A stretch of 64,000 bases of DNA from Morinoia aosen (GCA_030386875.1 CM059563.1:47433602-47497601), one strand, 5' to 3'; positions 34,201-49,200 are shown, counted from the first letter of the stretch. Made by a program: numbers and translations. The notes: generated by a model from the sequence alone, not told the origin.

Positions 34201-37200
34201 TGGAGCTGTTGAATGACACGCTCTCCATGCATGGAGCTGTTGAATGACACGCTCTCCATGCATGGAGCTGTTGAATGACACGCTCTCCATGCATGGAGCT
34301 GTTGAATGACATGCTCTCCATGCATGGAGCTGTTGAATGACACGCTCTCCATGCATGGAGCTGTTGAATGACACGCTCTCCATGCATGGAGCTGTTGAAT
34401 GACACGCTCTCCATGCATGGAGCTGTTGAATGACACGCTCTCCATGCATGGAGCTGTTGAATGACACGCTCTCCATGCATGGAGCTGTTGAATGACACGC
34501 TCTCCATGCATGGAGCTGTTGAATGACATGCTCTCCATGCATGGAGCTGTTGAATGACACGCTCTCCATGCATGGAGCTGTTGAATGACACGCTCTCCAT
34601 GCATGGAGCTGTTGAATGACACGCTCTAAGTGCGCTCTCTTTGTGTCTGCGGAGCTACAACGTTTTCCAAATACAGGTCATTTCTAATGCTTTGTTAAAC
34701 GGTGATAGTTTTCCTATCTTTTTTTAATTTTCCAAGAGGAAAATTTCGTAATCTTAATTGCGTTGATTTGCTAAAAATTTAGCTTTATAGAGTAAGTAAT
34801 TAATAAAAAATGAACCACAATGTTCGTGAAGAAGTATGGCTTCGTTCATACAGTCATGCGAGGAATACAATTTTCTTTGTTAGGTTTTCCTTCTCAACAT
34901 TTCTAATTCCATTTTACTAAAATTTCATTGAAATTGTATGCAATTTCATTCTCACTGTATACATTTATTCACATTGTAAACAATAATAAGGCATAATTTT
35001 CAATGCATTTTCATTCGACAAGGTCCCGCTCTGGAGTTGCTCTTCTCTTTTCCACAACCCGCGGTGACAATTCATGTCAAAACGAAAACCTCCGCGCAAC
35101 TCCAACCACACTTCATTTCGCTAATAAATCCTCTCCTGTTTCAGTACTTGGAGATGAGGTTCAACTCAGTGTTCCTACGCAAGTTCGTCCTGATCACGAC
35201 CGCTGCCAACAACTGCATGTACCTCGGCTTCTGCCTCTACGCCCCGACACTCGCGCTCGAGTCCGTCACGCCTCTGGACCTCACCACTTACATCTTCATC
35301 CTGGGCACCATCGTCACGTGCTATTGCGCCTTCGTCAGTTTCTCATTTGTTTCTGTTTTGATCAACATCGCTGTCTTAATGTTTACCAACATTTTTCTAG
35401 CTGCTATTACCCATCAGGGAAATTCGACTATTGTATCTATGGGAATTACCGCTCCAGGGTGACAATGTGAGGGCCTGATCTAAATATTAGGTAGGCTATC
35501 TTTTTGTTGAAATAGAATAGGATTTTGCTTTGTTACGGACTACCTTTTTTCGGTTCACTGCTGTCCTGTTTATCTGCACCTACTACTTTCTTCTTCAACT
35601 TTGATCTTATTTCATGAACTTCTGTCTCATGTTACTGTTTCTATGCCCTTTCTGCATAGATTCCACGTTCCCTTAACTCCATACTGAATGGTGCCTTCTT
35701 CCTTCCTCTCTTTGGATCGCCTTTTTTGCGGATAAGGAGGCTTAAACTAACTAATGATCTAATCTAATCTAATCTAGCTGCTATTAGTTTTTCAATTTGG
35801 ATGTGAATTAGTGTTCCACTTGGGTACGGATTATCTGGTTGGATTGTACGTTCGGCGTAGTGGTGAACAAACCGGACGTGTGGTTCCTGCAAGCTAGAAC
35901 CAACGTTTTTTAAACAAGCTAGGCTGTCTGAGGTGAATTATTTCGTATTCATAGGACTTTACGCAGTACACGCTATAGCATGTTTTTGCTTTTATCTTAC
36001 GTTGCGCAAACGCAGTACTCCTGAATTGCTTTCTGGGTGTATGTTGATAGACTGTGATCTTTTTCCTCCGTGATCTAGAAGTTAGTGTAATTGCCTATCG
36101 ATTGAGAGCTCGTACGTGTGAGCTCTGCAGTGCGAGCCCAGTGTTCCTTCCAGTTTCCAATGCGAAGAAGTTCCACAGTTTCTCACTCAACCAAATTTAT
36201 GGAATACCGGCGCTAAGGTGGAGGAAATCAGCCATAGATTCTATTTTTTTTAGAAAACCTTTGAAGGATCGACGTAAAAATTTTAAACGTATTTGAAAAA
36301 TGAATGTGTATGAAATTCATTGTGCAAATTTTTTTTATACTGCCCGTATAGTCTTATCACGCAAAAATGAATTTCTTCTGTGCGCCCAAACAACCTTTAC
36401 AAAAAATGAAATAGTTCTGCCATGGTGTTCGACGATTCCTGACTTGAATCCTCATAAAAACTTACGCCGAGAATTGGAAAAGTTGAATCATTAGCAATTA
36501 GACCAGGTTCGGTTCTGGCCTCGATTAATATTGCGGTATGTGAACCGTATGTGAGATGTGACATATATTAACTTGATTCTTCATCTTCGAATATCGGGCG
36601 TAACTTCTAATCTTGTGATTTATCTGTCACTTTTATCCACTAGGAATAACTCCCATATGCAGTAGCTCACCGTGGATATCACTGAATCTTCGAAAGCTTG
36701 CGTGCCTAATGTGTTGCAATTATTAAAATCACAAGTGGGACACTTGCTTCTTCGCGAATTCTATTCATTGGTATCATCAGCATCATGTTAGAACAGCCTC
36801 TTCTTCACTGACGGTTCATGAATAGAGCATGATATGGTTCTGCTAGCTACTTCACTGAGGAAAAGTTCTTCTACGATTACATTCGAGTCTTCTACCCTTT
36901 ATCTATTTTCTTCAACTGGGAATGATCAAAACTGGGAAATAAAACTGAGGACTTTGACCTTAACATACGCTGTGCTCGCATGACGGATAGTCAAGCCTGT
37001 TCAGTGAGCAATTTTACTCCTCATTGTCCGTCACTTCCTAGTGAAGTTGCCCAAGTCACGGAGAATTGTGCCGGAAGTTCTTTGGTAGTCCTCCGGCCGA
37101 TGTAGAACCGTGACTGAGTGATGCCGCTGCTGCGTAGGTTCACGGAACATGAAGACGTTATCGAAATGTTCAAATGTTTCATTATATATGCTTGTTGCAG

Positions 37201-40200
37201 AGGATCGGTCTAAGTTATTGTTTATTTTTGAGAAACTCGGAATTGGGCAAATCTACGTATGGTAGTAATATAATTGTCTATTTCCAAGTCCACGTATACT
37301 TACGCCACTGGGTGGTAATTAATTGATTCTCTTCTGTGGTTATCTTGTATTACTTCTATTTGCTTGTGTTTACAACTAAAACTAGCTGCATCGAAAAGTT
37401 CTGATATCTCAGACTAATGAACCTCATTCTCTGCATTACTCAAGAAGAAGTGACAGTGGTAAATCAAGGATTAAAATAATAACGGGGAGTTTCCTGCAGA
37501 CCTCTCTTGTTACCTATCGCAGATAAAGCAACTCAAGTTGCAGATGTCTCCTACCAACTCGACAGTAAAGTATTTCTGTTCTTTCTTCTTTTTCTTCAAG
37601 TAAGATAGGTACGAAGTAAGAAGCTATAAATTGTCTTTGTTTAGACCCCTCAGGGGGATACAGATATTGTATCTATGGGAATTAGCGCTCCCAGGGGAAA
37701 AATGTGAGGGCCCGAGCTGAGAGTTAGGTAGGCCTTCTTTTTGTTGAAATAAAATGTTTTTTGTTATGTTAAGGACCACCTTTTTTCGGTTCACTACTGT
37801 CCTGTTTTTCAGCACCTCTGACTTTCTTCTTCAAATTGTATCTTGTTTCGTGAACTTCTTTCTCAACTTTACTGTTTCTATGCCCCTTCTGCATAGATTC
37901 CTCATTCTCTTATCTCCATACTAAATGGTGCCTTCCTCCTTCCTCTCTTCGATACGCTCTTTTTTGTAGCGGTTAGGGAGGCTTAAACTAACTTATAATC
38001 TATAATCTTGTCTTTGTTTAGATGCTTTTACTGACATCATTTCACCTCGTCAGATGCTTCCGTTTCCCTGCTTGCCGATTGGATTATTCACGCAGTGACA
38101 ATTAATACTTCACAAATATTTCCAGATTGAGAATAATATTCAAAATAACTTGCTACTTTTCATCGATAAACTGATGATTCCATATTACGAAAAGAAGGCC
38201 AAGCCTGATAATTTTTAGTAGTAATCACAAGAATTTCCCATGTAAGGAAAAAGGTACGCTTATAGTGGGACGAAAGTCCGCCAAAAAATCATAACAAGCT
38301 AATGAAAACCAATTTCTCTAAATGACAATATTTTGGCCGAAAAACGAAAAGCTAACTAAACTAAGAGCTAAAAGGTCAAGTATAGACGTTTCTGTGGGTA
38401 ATAACACATTTTTACCTTCCAGGGCGGGCTGAAGGCAGTGGTGTGGACAGACGTGTTCCAGACTGTGATTATCATCGCGGGGGTGCTGGTGGCGACGGGG
38501 TTTGCTGTTTCAGAAGTTGGTGGATTTGACGACGTCTGGAGGATTGGGTCAGAGAATGGCCGCACGGACATGCTGGAGTAGGTGTGATGGTGACGTCAGT
38601 AGCGTATACACTGGGTTAGGTGACACGGTCGATCCAAATTTGGCTCTACGGGTATAAAAATAAAATGTTCATCATTTGCAATTAAGATTTCTTATTTCGT
38701 AATTTAAAGTTCATTATTTCCTCATTGAACTGCTGAACGTGAGGGATGATAGGATTGCGAGAGTAGTAGCTGTTGGAAGTGATGTTAGAATGCCTGTGTT
38801 TGGTGAAGTGAATAGAAGTCGAATAAGAAGTGCAGAGGTGAGATGTGCGTTGGATGAAATGAAAAATGGGAAAGCTCCAGGTTTGGATGGCTGCACGGTT
38901 GAATGTCTAAAGAAAGGAGGAAATGTGGTTATAGAATGGTTGGTGCGTTTATTAAATGTGTGTTTCGAGGCTAGTAAAGTGCCGGTTGATTGGAGTAGCG
39001 CGTGCGTAGTTCCGTTGTACAACGGGAAAGGTGACAGGTATGAGTGCAGTAATTCTAGGGGTATAAGTCTACTGAGTGTCGTTGGGAAGCTGTATGGAAG
39101 AGTGTTAATTGGAAGAGTGAGAGTGTTGACGGATCGTGTGCTTGCTGAAGAACAGTGTGGTTTTAGGTGTGTTAGAGGTTGTGTGGATCAAATGTTTGCT
39201 GTGAGGCAGGTGAATGAAAAATACTTATTAAAGGGAAAGGATGTATATTGGGCATATATGGATCTAGAGAAGGCGTATGACAGAGTGGATCGCGAGGCTT
39301 TATGGCAAGTGGTAAGTTTGTATGGAGTGGGTGGGAGACTGTTGAATGCGATCAAGAGTTTCTACATTGATAGCAGAGCATGTGTGAGAGTAGGGAATGA
39401 GGTGAGTGGATGGTTCCCAGTTGTGACAGGTGTTAGACAGGGATGTGTGATGTCGCCGTGGTTGTTTAATTTGTTTATGGATGGTGTGGTGAGAGAAGTG
39501 AATGCCAGAGTGTTGGGAAAAGGTGCGCAGTTGGTGGGACGAAATGGTATGTATTGGGAAGTGTGTCAGCTGTTGTTTGCAGATGATACAGCGCTTGTGG
39601 CTGATTCAGAGGAAAAACTGAGGAGACTGGTTACAGAGTTTGGTAGAGTGTGCGAAAGGCGGAAATTGAGGGTAAATGTGAATAAAAGTAAGGTGATGAG
39701 GTGTTCAAGAGGTGGAGTGTTTGGAACTTTGGATGTGAGGTTGAATGGGGAAGTTTTAGAGGAGGTAGAGCATTTTAGGTACCTAGGGTCGGATGTGACT
39801 GTTAAGGATAGTATGGAAGTAGAAGTGAAGCATCGAGTGAGTGAAGGTTGTAAGACATTGGGTGCAATGAGGAAAGTTTTTGAATGCAGGAGTTTGAGTA
39901 TAAATGCTAAGAGGGGACTGTATGAAAGTTTGATTGTGCCAGTTCTGTTGTATGGAGCAGAGTCCTGGGGGTTGAGAGCAGCTGAGAGGAGGAAGTTGGA
40001 TGTGTTTGAGATGAAGTGTTTGAGGAGCATGTATGGAGTAACTAGAAGAGATAGGATCAGGAATGAGTTGGTTAGGGAGCAGACGGGTGTTATCAAAAAG
40101 TTGAGCAGGCGAGTGGATGAAAGAGTGCTTGGATGGTTTGGGCATGTTTAAAGAATGAATGCTGAGCGGCTGGTGAAAAAGATATATATGTCGGAAGTGA

Positions 40201-43200
40201 GTGGTCTTCGAGCGCGAGGTAGACCACGGATGAGTTGGATGGATGGGGTGCGACGTGCTTTGTATGAGAGGGGTCTGACTGTGGACGTGGCGAGAGGGAT
40301 GGCTGCGGACAGAAGTGAGTGGGGGCAGTGTATAAGGAGGTAATTTTATTTTTGACGCGTTACTGGAAGCTGCCCGCGTGTGATGGGGTTGACCTGTCAT
40401 GTGCGGGGGAGGGGCTGCACTCAATGAAGCGGTCGGGGTAAACCAGCTGTTGCTGTCGGGCCTGACTGTGGAAGGTGGTTGTGCTGGGCTGCTGCTGATC
40501 CTGGCAGTTCAGGTGCGGCCAGTGCTGCCTCTCTCGCCTCCTAGTGACTAAGTGTGGTGATTGTGGCCTGCTGTCGGCTACCCTCCCATGGGGAGGATAA
40601 GCCCGGTATATGTATGTATGTATTTCCTCATTTAAAGTTCATCATTTCGAATTAAGAAAACCTAAAACTCATAAACAAATTTCTGAAATAGTTGGACAAT
40701 TAATAAAGTTTTTATGGAATTTGAGGCTAAAAATACCTTTAGATTGTTGAAAATACTTAGAAGCCTTTCTAGATCATTGTTTATTAGAATTTTCAGTGGT
40801 GCTTCGGTACGTCATCTTCCTATTTATTGGGTTAAATGGTTTATTTCTACAAAGGTTAAATAATTTATTTCTTCAAACAAAAGTAGGATGTTTCATGAAA
40901 CCTTTTGGGTTTCAGACTCTGGGTGCGCGAGAGTCTCAAAAATTGACTAATATTTTCTATCCTTTCACTCATACGATAGCTCAAAGGAACACCCAAACCT
41001 TTTTGAAATAACTTGTCCTGAGCTCAGACTTGTGGCGTAAATGGGACAAATTTGATGAAAACTAGTTTTTGGGTAATAGCCGTTAAAGTTTTAGCAAGTT
41101 TGTTTTCAATTAAGCTTTGTCAAAAATGACGCTTTAAAAATATGTTTTGCTATTATATGGTTACCGATGAATTTTTTTGGACAAATTTGCACATCTTTTC
41201 TGAGGGTGTACTTATATTTTCTTATAGCCTTTGTATAGACTGTGGAGGGGCTCACCGTTATCTGACGAGTGTTGCATGCACTCTTCTAGGAATTACAAAT
41301 GTATCATAAAGCGCTGGTAGGCGCTCCACTTTTAATCGCACAGATAATAATGTTGGGAAAATTTGTGAAATGCAATTATGAGAAATTCTCAAAACTTTAG
41401 CGGGGGGCGACACGGTGTCCTGTTTTTCGTATGAGGCTTGAAAAACAAAATATTTTCACAGTATTTTATTTTCGTGTGTCTGTTGCTATAACTTGCAGGT
41501 TTTTAATTTATTAGTTGGCGATCTGTAGAAGTTTTGGAACTATCTAGTCACGAGCGCACATTCATTATATACATAACTATGAATTATGTGGGGATAATTA
41601 GTTGTGTCTTGCAAGCTATAACACTCTCTCCCTCTTCGAGAACGACTAGGCTTTAACAAAAAGCTGTGTTGTCATTCGTAAATCTTAAAATTTAGTAATA
41701 GCGTTTAATTCCGTAATGGCAAATAGGAAAGTGTGGGTGAAAGCTCAATTTTTGCGGGTTATTTTAGAAAGTGTTTTTTGGCGTCATTAAATGGTGCAAC
41801 AAATCATTGTGCAGGGAACAATAGTGCATTTATAAACAAAATCATACATAATAAATATTAAAATCATACAATATTGCAATAAAATGATGAAAAATTTCAG
41901 TTTTTTCGTCAAGGTACGGTTACGTTCCTTGGAAAAAATATGATATTCAGGGGCGTATTTGGTCATATCAGGAAATGCATCTCAGCTATCTATATTATCG
42001 GTTTCATGAGGAAAACTAGTTTCTAGATAATTTTTTAGGAATTAAAAATATTCCCTGAAGAGTCGAAAAAGATTCCTCACTAGCTGTACCTGCTCTACTC
42101 GTCCAAAACTATTGCAATTTCAGCGTCCATTTCATGAAAAACTAAATAAATATTTGAATGAAAATACAGCCGAATTTTATTTTGAAGTTTCATTGGTTAC
42201 GATTTTCGTATAACTATATATGGGGTATTGCATCGACAAACATAATTTTCATATTGTATTTAGTGAAGAAGCAAAATAAGGTTGGCTCTATACCCGCCCA
42301 TTTTACTGGTAGTGAGCACAATGCTTGGATTGGTTCAAATTTTCGTGTGAGATATTTTCATCGTAATATAATATTCATAATTTGAAATAAATCTGTTTTT
42401 TACTCTGTTTCTTTCTGACAGTTTCCGACCTGGTTTTTACGTCCGTCACACGATGTGGAACACCATCCTGAACGGGTTTGTGACTTTCTTCACAATCTAC
42501 GGCTTCACGCAGTCCACCATCCAGAGAGTGGCAGCAATGCCAGATTTATCAAGAGTCCGACTGTGAGTATCGCATTACAATTCATTTCGCTCACCCGTTC
42601 TTCCTGCATTTTCTCTAGGGTCAGGCTCAGCAGCAAAGGTATACAAGAATTTGCATATCCAGAGAGACCGACCATCATGTTTGACATTCAGACGATGGTC
42701 GACTTTTGCCATGATGTTTTCCAGCATCAACTGAGAAATTTCGAAATCTACCTCAACCATTTTTGCACCGTCAGTTGAATGATTGGGGGTGTGGTACTTC
42801 AGGGAAATGAAGTCAGTACCCAGTAATGTTTGTAAAATTTACCTTGCATTGTGTTTTCCGCTAAAGCAAGCGCCAGATTATTTATACGAAAATAAACAAT
42901 TGTTTTCTGGAAATGTATGCTTGATGAGGAGAAATTTCTGACGTCAAAAATAAGTTCTCAAATTCAATTTAATGATTGAGGATTTACCCTTACCCATGAG
43001 CAAAAGAATGAAATTGTAAAAAAGCAAAACTTGATCCAGGTTGAATAAAAAATATTGAGTGTGGTTCACGGACCCATTGACTGGAACTCGGTGGAAGTCG
43101 ATGATAATGGTCAATAGTAATCCGTTAGTATGATCGATGGAAGCCGGAAAAAAGTTTCATGGATGCTATTATTGCTTTAAAATTGTTTTCATTGTAAAGT

Positions 43201-46200
43201 CTCTCCGAACTCGATTTGTCGCTTTAAAATTCCGTTGGTTGCCCTGCTCTCGAAGAACTAGGTATTCGGACACAGGAGTGACCGTCAGTTCACGGCGTGT
43301 TAAAATGATTGTCATAGCTTAGCTTCTGAACTGATTTTTTTACATATTAATAGGTATAGGTGAAGCAGTAGGTTCTTTCCTATCTTTAAAGGCATTAGAG
43401 TGGCGATAGGATTAGGTTAGTTAAGTTTGTCTATCCGATACAATGAGGACTGGCACCCCCAGAAAAGATATTGTTGAGCAGCCTCATCTATTGCTAGGTT
43501 TATGTGATTTCCATCTTTCATGCCCTTTTTGTTTTGTTCGGTCATTATACCTTCTTCCGCATACCATCTTTATATTTTTTCTTTTCTTTTCTAACCCGAT
43601 ATTTCCATGCGCAGGATCTCCAGTTTTGAACACACCTTGTGCATTGAATCCCTCTTTTCTGATGTCCATTGTCCATGCTTTCTATAGTTCATTTTTTTAC
43701 TGTCAACAACATGTAGCCCTGACAAAATATTAAAGTATGATCTTCTTTGATGGTCTCGATACAGGCTGCTATAATTTAGGAACGGAATTATCGAAGTTTT
43801 TTAAATACGAAACCCTCTAGAAATTTTAATTCTTCCATACCGAAATTATAACATTCTTAGCATTAGTCCAAAATATTTATTGGATGTTCATATATGCCAA
43901 TAATTTTAGTGACTATGTGTTCATAATACCTTATGGGTTCACTTAGTCCTACGCCTAGAAAATTTAGTGAATAAGAGTTTCGAAGAAAATAAACGCACAA
44001 GAACTCAGTGATTGTGACGTTAAAGACTGAAATTTATTTTCATCATGGTGACTTGAAGAAAGTATGGATTAAGTAGGGTAAGCAGTTTCTACACTTTGTA
44101 ATAACTTAATAAGTAAAATTTTCAGATGATGTCGCTATCTGTGTTCAAGTAATGAGGTTGAGTTTGCGGAAGAAAAGACATCTGTGACGGACGACAGCGA
44201 ATCTTTGCTCTTGCGTTGTCAGGTTGTGCTAGGTATTCCCTCTACAACTTTCTCATGTACTTCTGTCACTGCGTTAGATTAGGAATAAGTGTTCTCTTTA
44301 ATCAATTTGTGTACGGGTGTAATCAATGCATCTCTTCCCTGTGAGAAAAGTTCTGGGAAAGATTCAGTAGATAAAAAAGTGGGAGAAAAATTCTAGAGCA
44401 TGAACTACGGTAATTTAGGAGCATGAACTACAGAACGGCCTGTCTCTTCGGTGTATGATTCCATCGACTAAAAATTTTTTTTTAACAATCTTCGCATGAA
44501 ATATGAATATATGAGCTCTCACATCTGTCTGTAGTGTTCATTCGTCTAAGCCTAAAGGGAGAAAATAGTTGATGACAGTGAGTTTATTTAACCTCTCGAC
44601 TTCACCTAATGAAGTCGACTTCTCGACTTCACCAACGTATCTAGCTTCCCTACAGCCTAGATTACGCAATGACTTTACGTAATCTAGGCTGTAGGGAAGC
44701 TGAGCATCGAGGTAGAAGTTACCGAAAGGGAAATATTTTATTTAGCCCTTCTCATTCAGCAGTTAGCGATTATTCTGAGCAGTGTAAAAGCCCTTTTAAC
44801 ATCAACGATTTTAAAATTCTTGCTGGATCTAAATTTCCTCTGATTCAAGGATTTTAGAGCCATTATTCATTTTGAAATATTAGCCGATTTTAAGCAACCA
44901 CCTTAATTCTTTTCCGTTGTTCATAGTTAACAGTTATTTATTATGGTTAGGGATTGTAATTTATCATCTTTTTAATTAATTCAATGTTTTTTCAGGAAAA
45001 TTTAATTTGCTGGAGATGAGCGAATGCTTGAAACGTCAAAATTTACTGGTATAATTGCAATTTTTAATTCGAGTAAATGTTTTATACGGTATTTCTAGTG
45101 TCTCGTATTTACTTATTACCGTATCAGTAACACATTTTATCACTGAATATTGGATTTCAAGCTTAGAAATTCGTTTTTTAAGTGAACTACTCGTTTACTT
45201 TACAGGGTTCTGTTTATGAACACATTTGGGATCACTGTCCTGTTGGGAATTTTGTTCCTTGCTGGTCTGGCCATTTTCGCCGTATACGCCGGCTGTGACC
45301 CCATCAGTCTGGGCTACATCACTGAGAAGGACCAGCTCCTGCCCTACTATGTCATGGACTACCTGGGCAGCATGAAGGGCGTCCCTGGGCTGTTCGTGGC
45401 ATGTCTTTTCAGCGGCACCCTCAGGTGATACATTCTGCTTACAATTTTGTCGGCTTAACGCTTTCACCGCGACGTGAGCCGCCGGAGCTCACGGATGGAC
45501 TTTTCATAATGCTGCTGATCGAGTAGTAGTCACAAACTCAAATTTCATGAATATTTAATCAAAACGAAATGAGAGGATGATCCAGTTATAGTTTGCCGTT
45601 ACCAAAATTATTCGTTTGAATTGACTTTAAATTTGAGTTGAATGCTGAACTTCAGTTTTACCCATCGCGGTCATCTAGTTAATAGTCCTGTAGCCCTCTC
45701 ACTACTAGAATAAAAATGCTACTTCAATTTTCTCAAGTTATATTAATGTAGCCATTGGTGTAAATAATTTAGGCGTGAATGTAAAAAATTCTGCAACAAT
45801 AAATTTCACGGAGTAAAACATTTTTTCTTTTTTGATGAATTCAGTTTCAACAGCGGTATTTACCAAATCTGAACCTATTACTTTTTGTTAGCGCCTTTTA
45901 ACTACGGAGTATGTGTGTGTTTGAAATTCACAAATAAGGAAAGAAACAATTACAATTTGTTGAGAGCGTATGATACCATGCGAATTGAAATTTCAGTTTC
46001 ACCTCCGGTTACTGAAATCCTTAAATTTTTTAACTTTAAGAAGAGGAAAATTAGTGAGAATCCTCATAATGAAAACAATTCAAGCTTGATGACTCTAGAT
46101 TTGTACAAACACCTTGTCAAATTTATTCATAGGCTTATATCCCGTATTTCTTTCAAATTTGTTTATAGGTTTATATCGAAAGTTTCTGCAACTTTGCGAA

Positions 46201-49200
46201 CTGTAGAAAATATGAATGGTTCCTTGGGTCATGACTTTTGTGATCGTCGTTTTTCTCTTGATTAATTAGGACTGATTGTAGAGTTGAAAATGTACAGGAT
46301 TTTAATTACAGAAGTACAATAATACTCTTATCTGAGGTGAAATAATTCATTGAAGTATAAAGTTAGCATTAATTTCAACACATCTTCGTTCGGTGAGGAG
46401 AAAAAAATGATTCACAGTTTTAGCGTGGATGAAATTTATAATTTTATTACTGAAGCAATATTCTACGTATTGAAGAATGTGTTTTGATGCTTATTTATTT
46501 ATTATAGTTTTACGTGATTTTGATTTTAAAGCTGGCCTCGCTGTTTTAATGTTGTAATCCTTAATTTCAGTAGTTTTTAATTCAAGGTTCTAATCGCGGT
46601 ATCGGATCATAACTTTACGTTCTGCGATTTCTTCATTTTCTTAAATTCTCAATTCTATGATATGAAAATCAGAAGTTTTCATACCAATCGTACTATATTA
46701 TGAATCATGATTATACGTTATACGGATACTCACCGGTAAGTTATATAAGGCAATAATTTCACTGTCCATTTTTCTACATTTAATTAATTAAAACGTCACG
46801 TGACATTACTGCTCAACTGACAATGGTTTTGAGTGGGAAGATTTTTCTTTATTCGAAAAATTTCCTCATCTGGTGAATTTTTTATGGTTGGTGGATATTT
46901 TTTTGGAAGCTGTATGGAAGAGTTTTAGTTGGAAAAGTGAGACTGGTGATGGATCGTGTGCTTGCTGAAGAACAATGCGGTTTTAGAAGTGGTAGAGGTT
47001 ATGTGGATCAAATGTTTGCTGTGAAGCAGATATATAAGAAATACTTGGCAAAAGGAGAAGATGTATGTTGGGCATTTATGGATCTAGAGAAGGCGTATGA
47101 CAGAGTGGACCGTGAGGCTCTATGGCAAGTTGTAAGCTTGTATGGAATGGGTGGGAGACTGTTGATTTTATCACGAGTTTCTACATTGATAGCAGAGCAT
47201 GTGTGAGAGTAGGGAATGAGGTGAGTGAGTGGTTCCCAGTTGTGACAGGTGTGAGACAGGGATGTGTGATGTCGCCGTGGTTGTTCAATTTGTTTATGGG
47301 TGATGTGGTGAGAGAAGTGAATGCCAAAGTGTTGGGAAAAGGTGCGCAGTTGGTGGGACAAAATGGTATGTATAGGGAAGTGTGTCAGCTGTTGTTTGCA
47401 GATGATACAGCGCTTGTGGCTGATTCAGAGGAAATACTGAGAAGACTGGTTGCAGAGTTTGGTAGGGAGCGAAAGGCGTAAATTGAGGGTAAATGCAAAG
47501 AAAAGAAAAGTGATGAGATGTTCATGAGGTGGAGTTTTGGAAATTTCGATGTGAGGATGAATGGTGAAGTGGTAGAGGAGGTAGAACATTTTAGGTACCT
47601 CGGGTCGGATGTGGCTGTTAAGGATAGTATGGAAGTAGAGTTGAGGCATCGAGTGAGTGAAGGCTGTAAGACATTAGGTGTAATGAGGAAAGTTTTTGAA
47701 TGCAGGAGTTTGAGTATGAATGCTAAGAAGGGACTGTATGAAAGCTTGATCGTGCCAGTTTTGTTGTACGGAGCAGAGTCCTGGGGTTTGAGAGCAGCTG
47801 AGAGGAGGAAGTTGGATGTGTTTGAGATGAAGTGTTTGAGGAGCATGTATGGAGTAACAAGAAGAGATTGGATCAGGAATGAGTGGGTTAGGGGGCAGAT
47901 GGGTGTTATCAAAAAGTTGAGCAGGCGAGTGGATGAAAGAGTACTTGGATGGCTTGGGCATGTTGAAAGAATGAATGTTGAGCGGCTTGTGAAAAAAGAT
48001 TTATACGTTGGAAGGGAGTGGTATTAGACGCGAGGTAGACCACGGATGAGTTGGATGGATGGGGTGAAACGTGCTTTCTATGAGAGGGGTCTGACTGTGG
48101 ACATGGCGAGAGGAATGACTGCGGACAGAAGTGTGTGGGGGCAGTGCATAAGAAGGGAATTTTATTTTTGACGCGGTACTGGAAGCCTGCCCGCGTGTGA
48201 TGGGGTTGACCTGTCCTGTGCGGAGGGTAGGGCGGCACTAAATGAAGCGGTATGGGTAAACCAGCTATGACTGTCGGGCCTGACTGTGGAAGGTTGTTGT
48301 GCTGGACTGCTGCTGATCCTGGCAGTTCTGGTGCGGCCAGTGCTGCTTCTCTCGCCTCCTAGTGACTAAGAGTGATGATTGTGGCCTACTGTCGGCTACC
48401 CTCCCATAAGGAGGAGAAACCTGGTATATGTATGTATGAATATTTTTTAGTTTGCAGGTTTTTCCGATTGGCTGAATTTCATAGGGTGGCGAATTAATTT
48501 TTAGGTCGAGGGATTTTTTTTACTGTTGGTGGATGTTCTCATCTAGGCGTGCCATCTTTTGGTGCTCCCCGCGTTTCTTCTTTTCTTGTCGTTTCATCTT
48601 TTCTTGGCGTTTCCTCTTTTCTTGGCGTTTCCTCTTTTCTTGGCGTTTCCTCTTTTCTTGGCGTTTCCTCTTTTCTTGGCGTTTCCTCTTTTTTGGCGTT
48701 TCCTCTTTTCTTGGGCATTTTCTCTTTTCTTGGGCGTTTCCTCTTTTCTTGGGCGTTTCCTCTTTTCTTGGCGTTTCATCTTTTCTTGGCGTTTCCTCTT
48801 TTCTTGGCGTTTCCTCTTTTCTTGGCGTTTCCTCTTTTCTTGGCGTTTCCTCTTTTCTTGGCGTTTCCTCTTTTCTTGGCGTTTCCTCTTTTCTTGGCGT
48901 TTCCTCTTTTCTTGGCGTTTCCTCTTTTCTAGGCGTTTCCCCTTTTCTTGACGTTTCCCCTTTTCTTGGCGTTTCCTCTTTTCTTGGCGTTTCCTCTTTT
49001 CTTGGCGTTTCCTCTTTTCTTGGCGTTTCCTCTTTTCTTGGCGTTTCCTCTTTTCTTGGCGTTTCCTCTTTTCTTGGCGTTTCCTCTTTTCTTGGCGTTT
49101 CCTCTTTTCTTGGCGTTTCCCCTTTTCTTGGCGTTTCCTCTTTTCTTGGCGTTTCCTCTTTTCTTGGCGTTTCCTCTTTTCTTGGCGTTTCCTCTTTTCT

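Noticed and set aside
33423..34622. Frames of 326-399 codons on the minus strand with MESVSFNSSMHG-type repeats
   Set aside because: Products of the 31-bp minisatellite, open in several frames at once.
45885..46265. 126-codon open frame in intron 6
   Set aside because: AT-rich, no family resemblance, no conserved splice borders.
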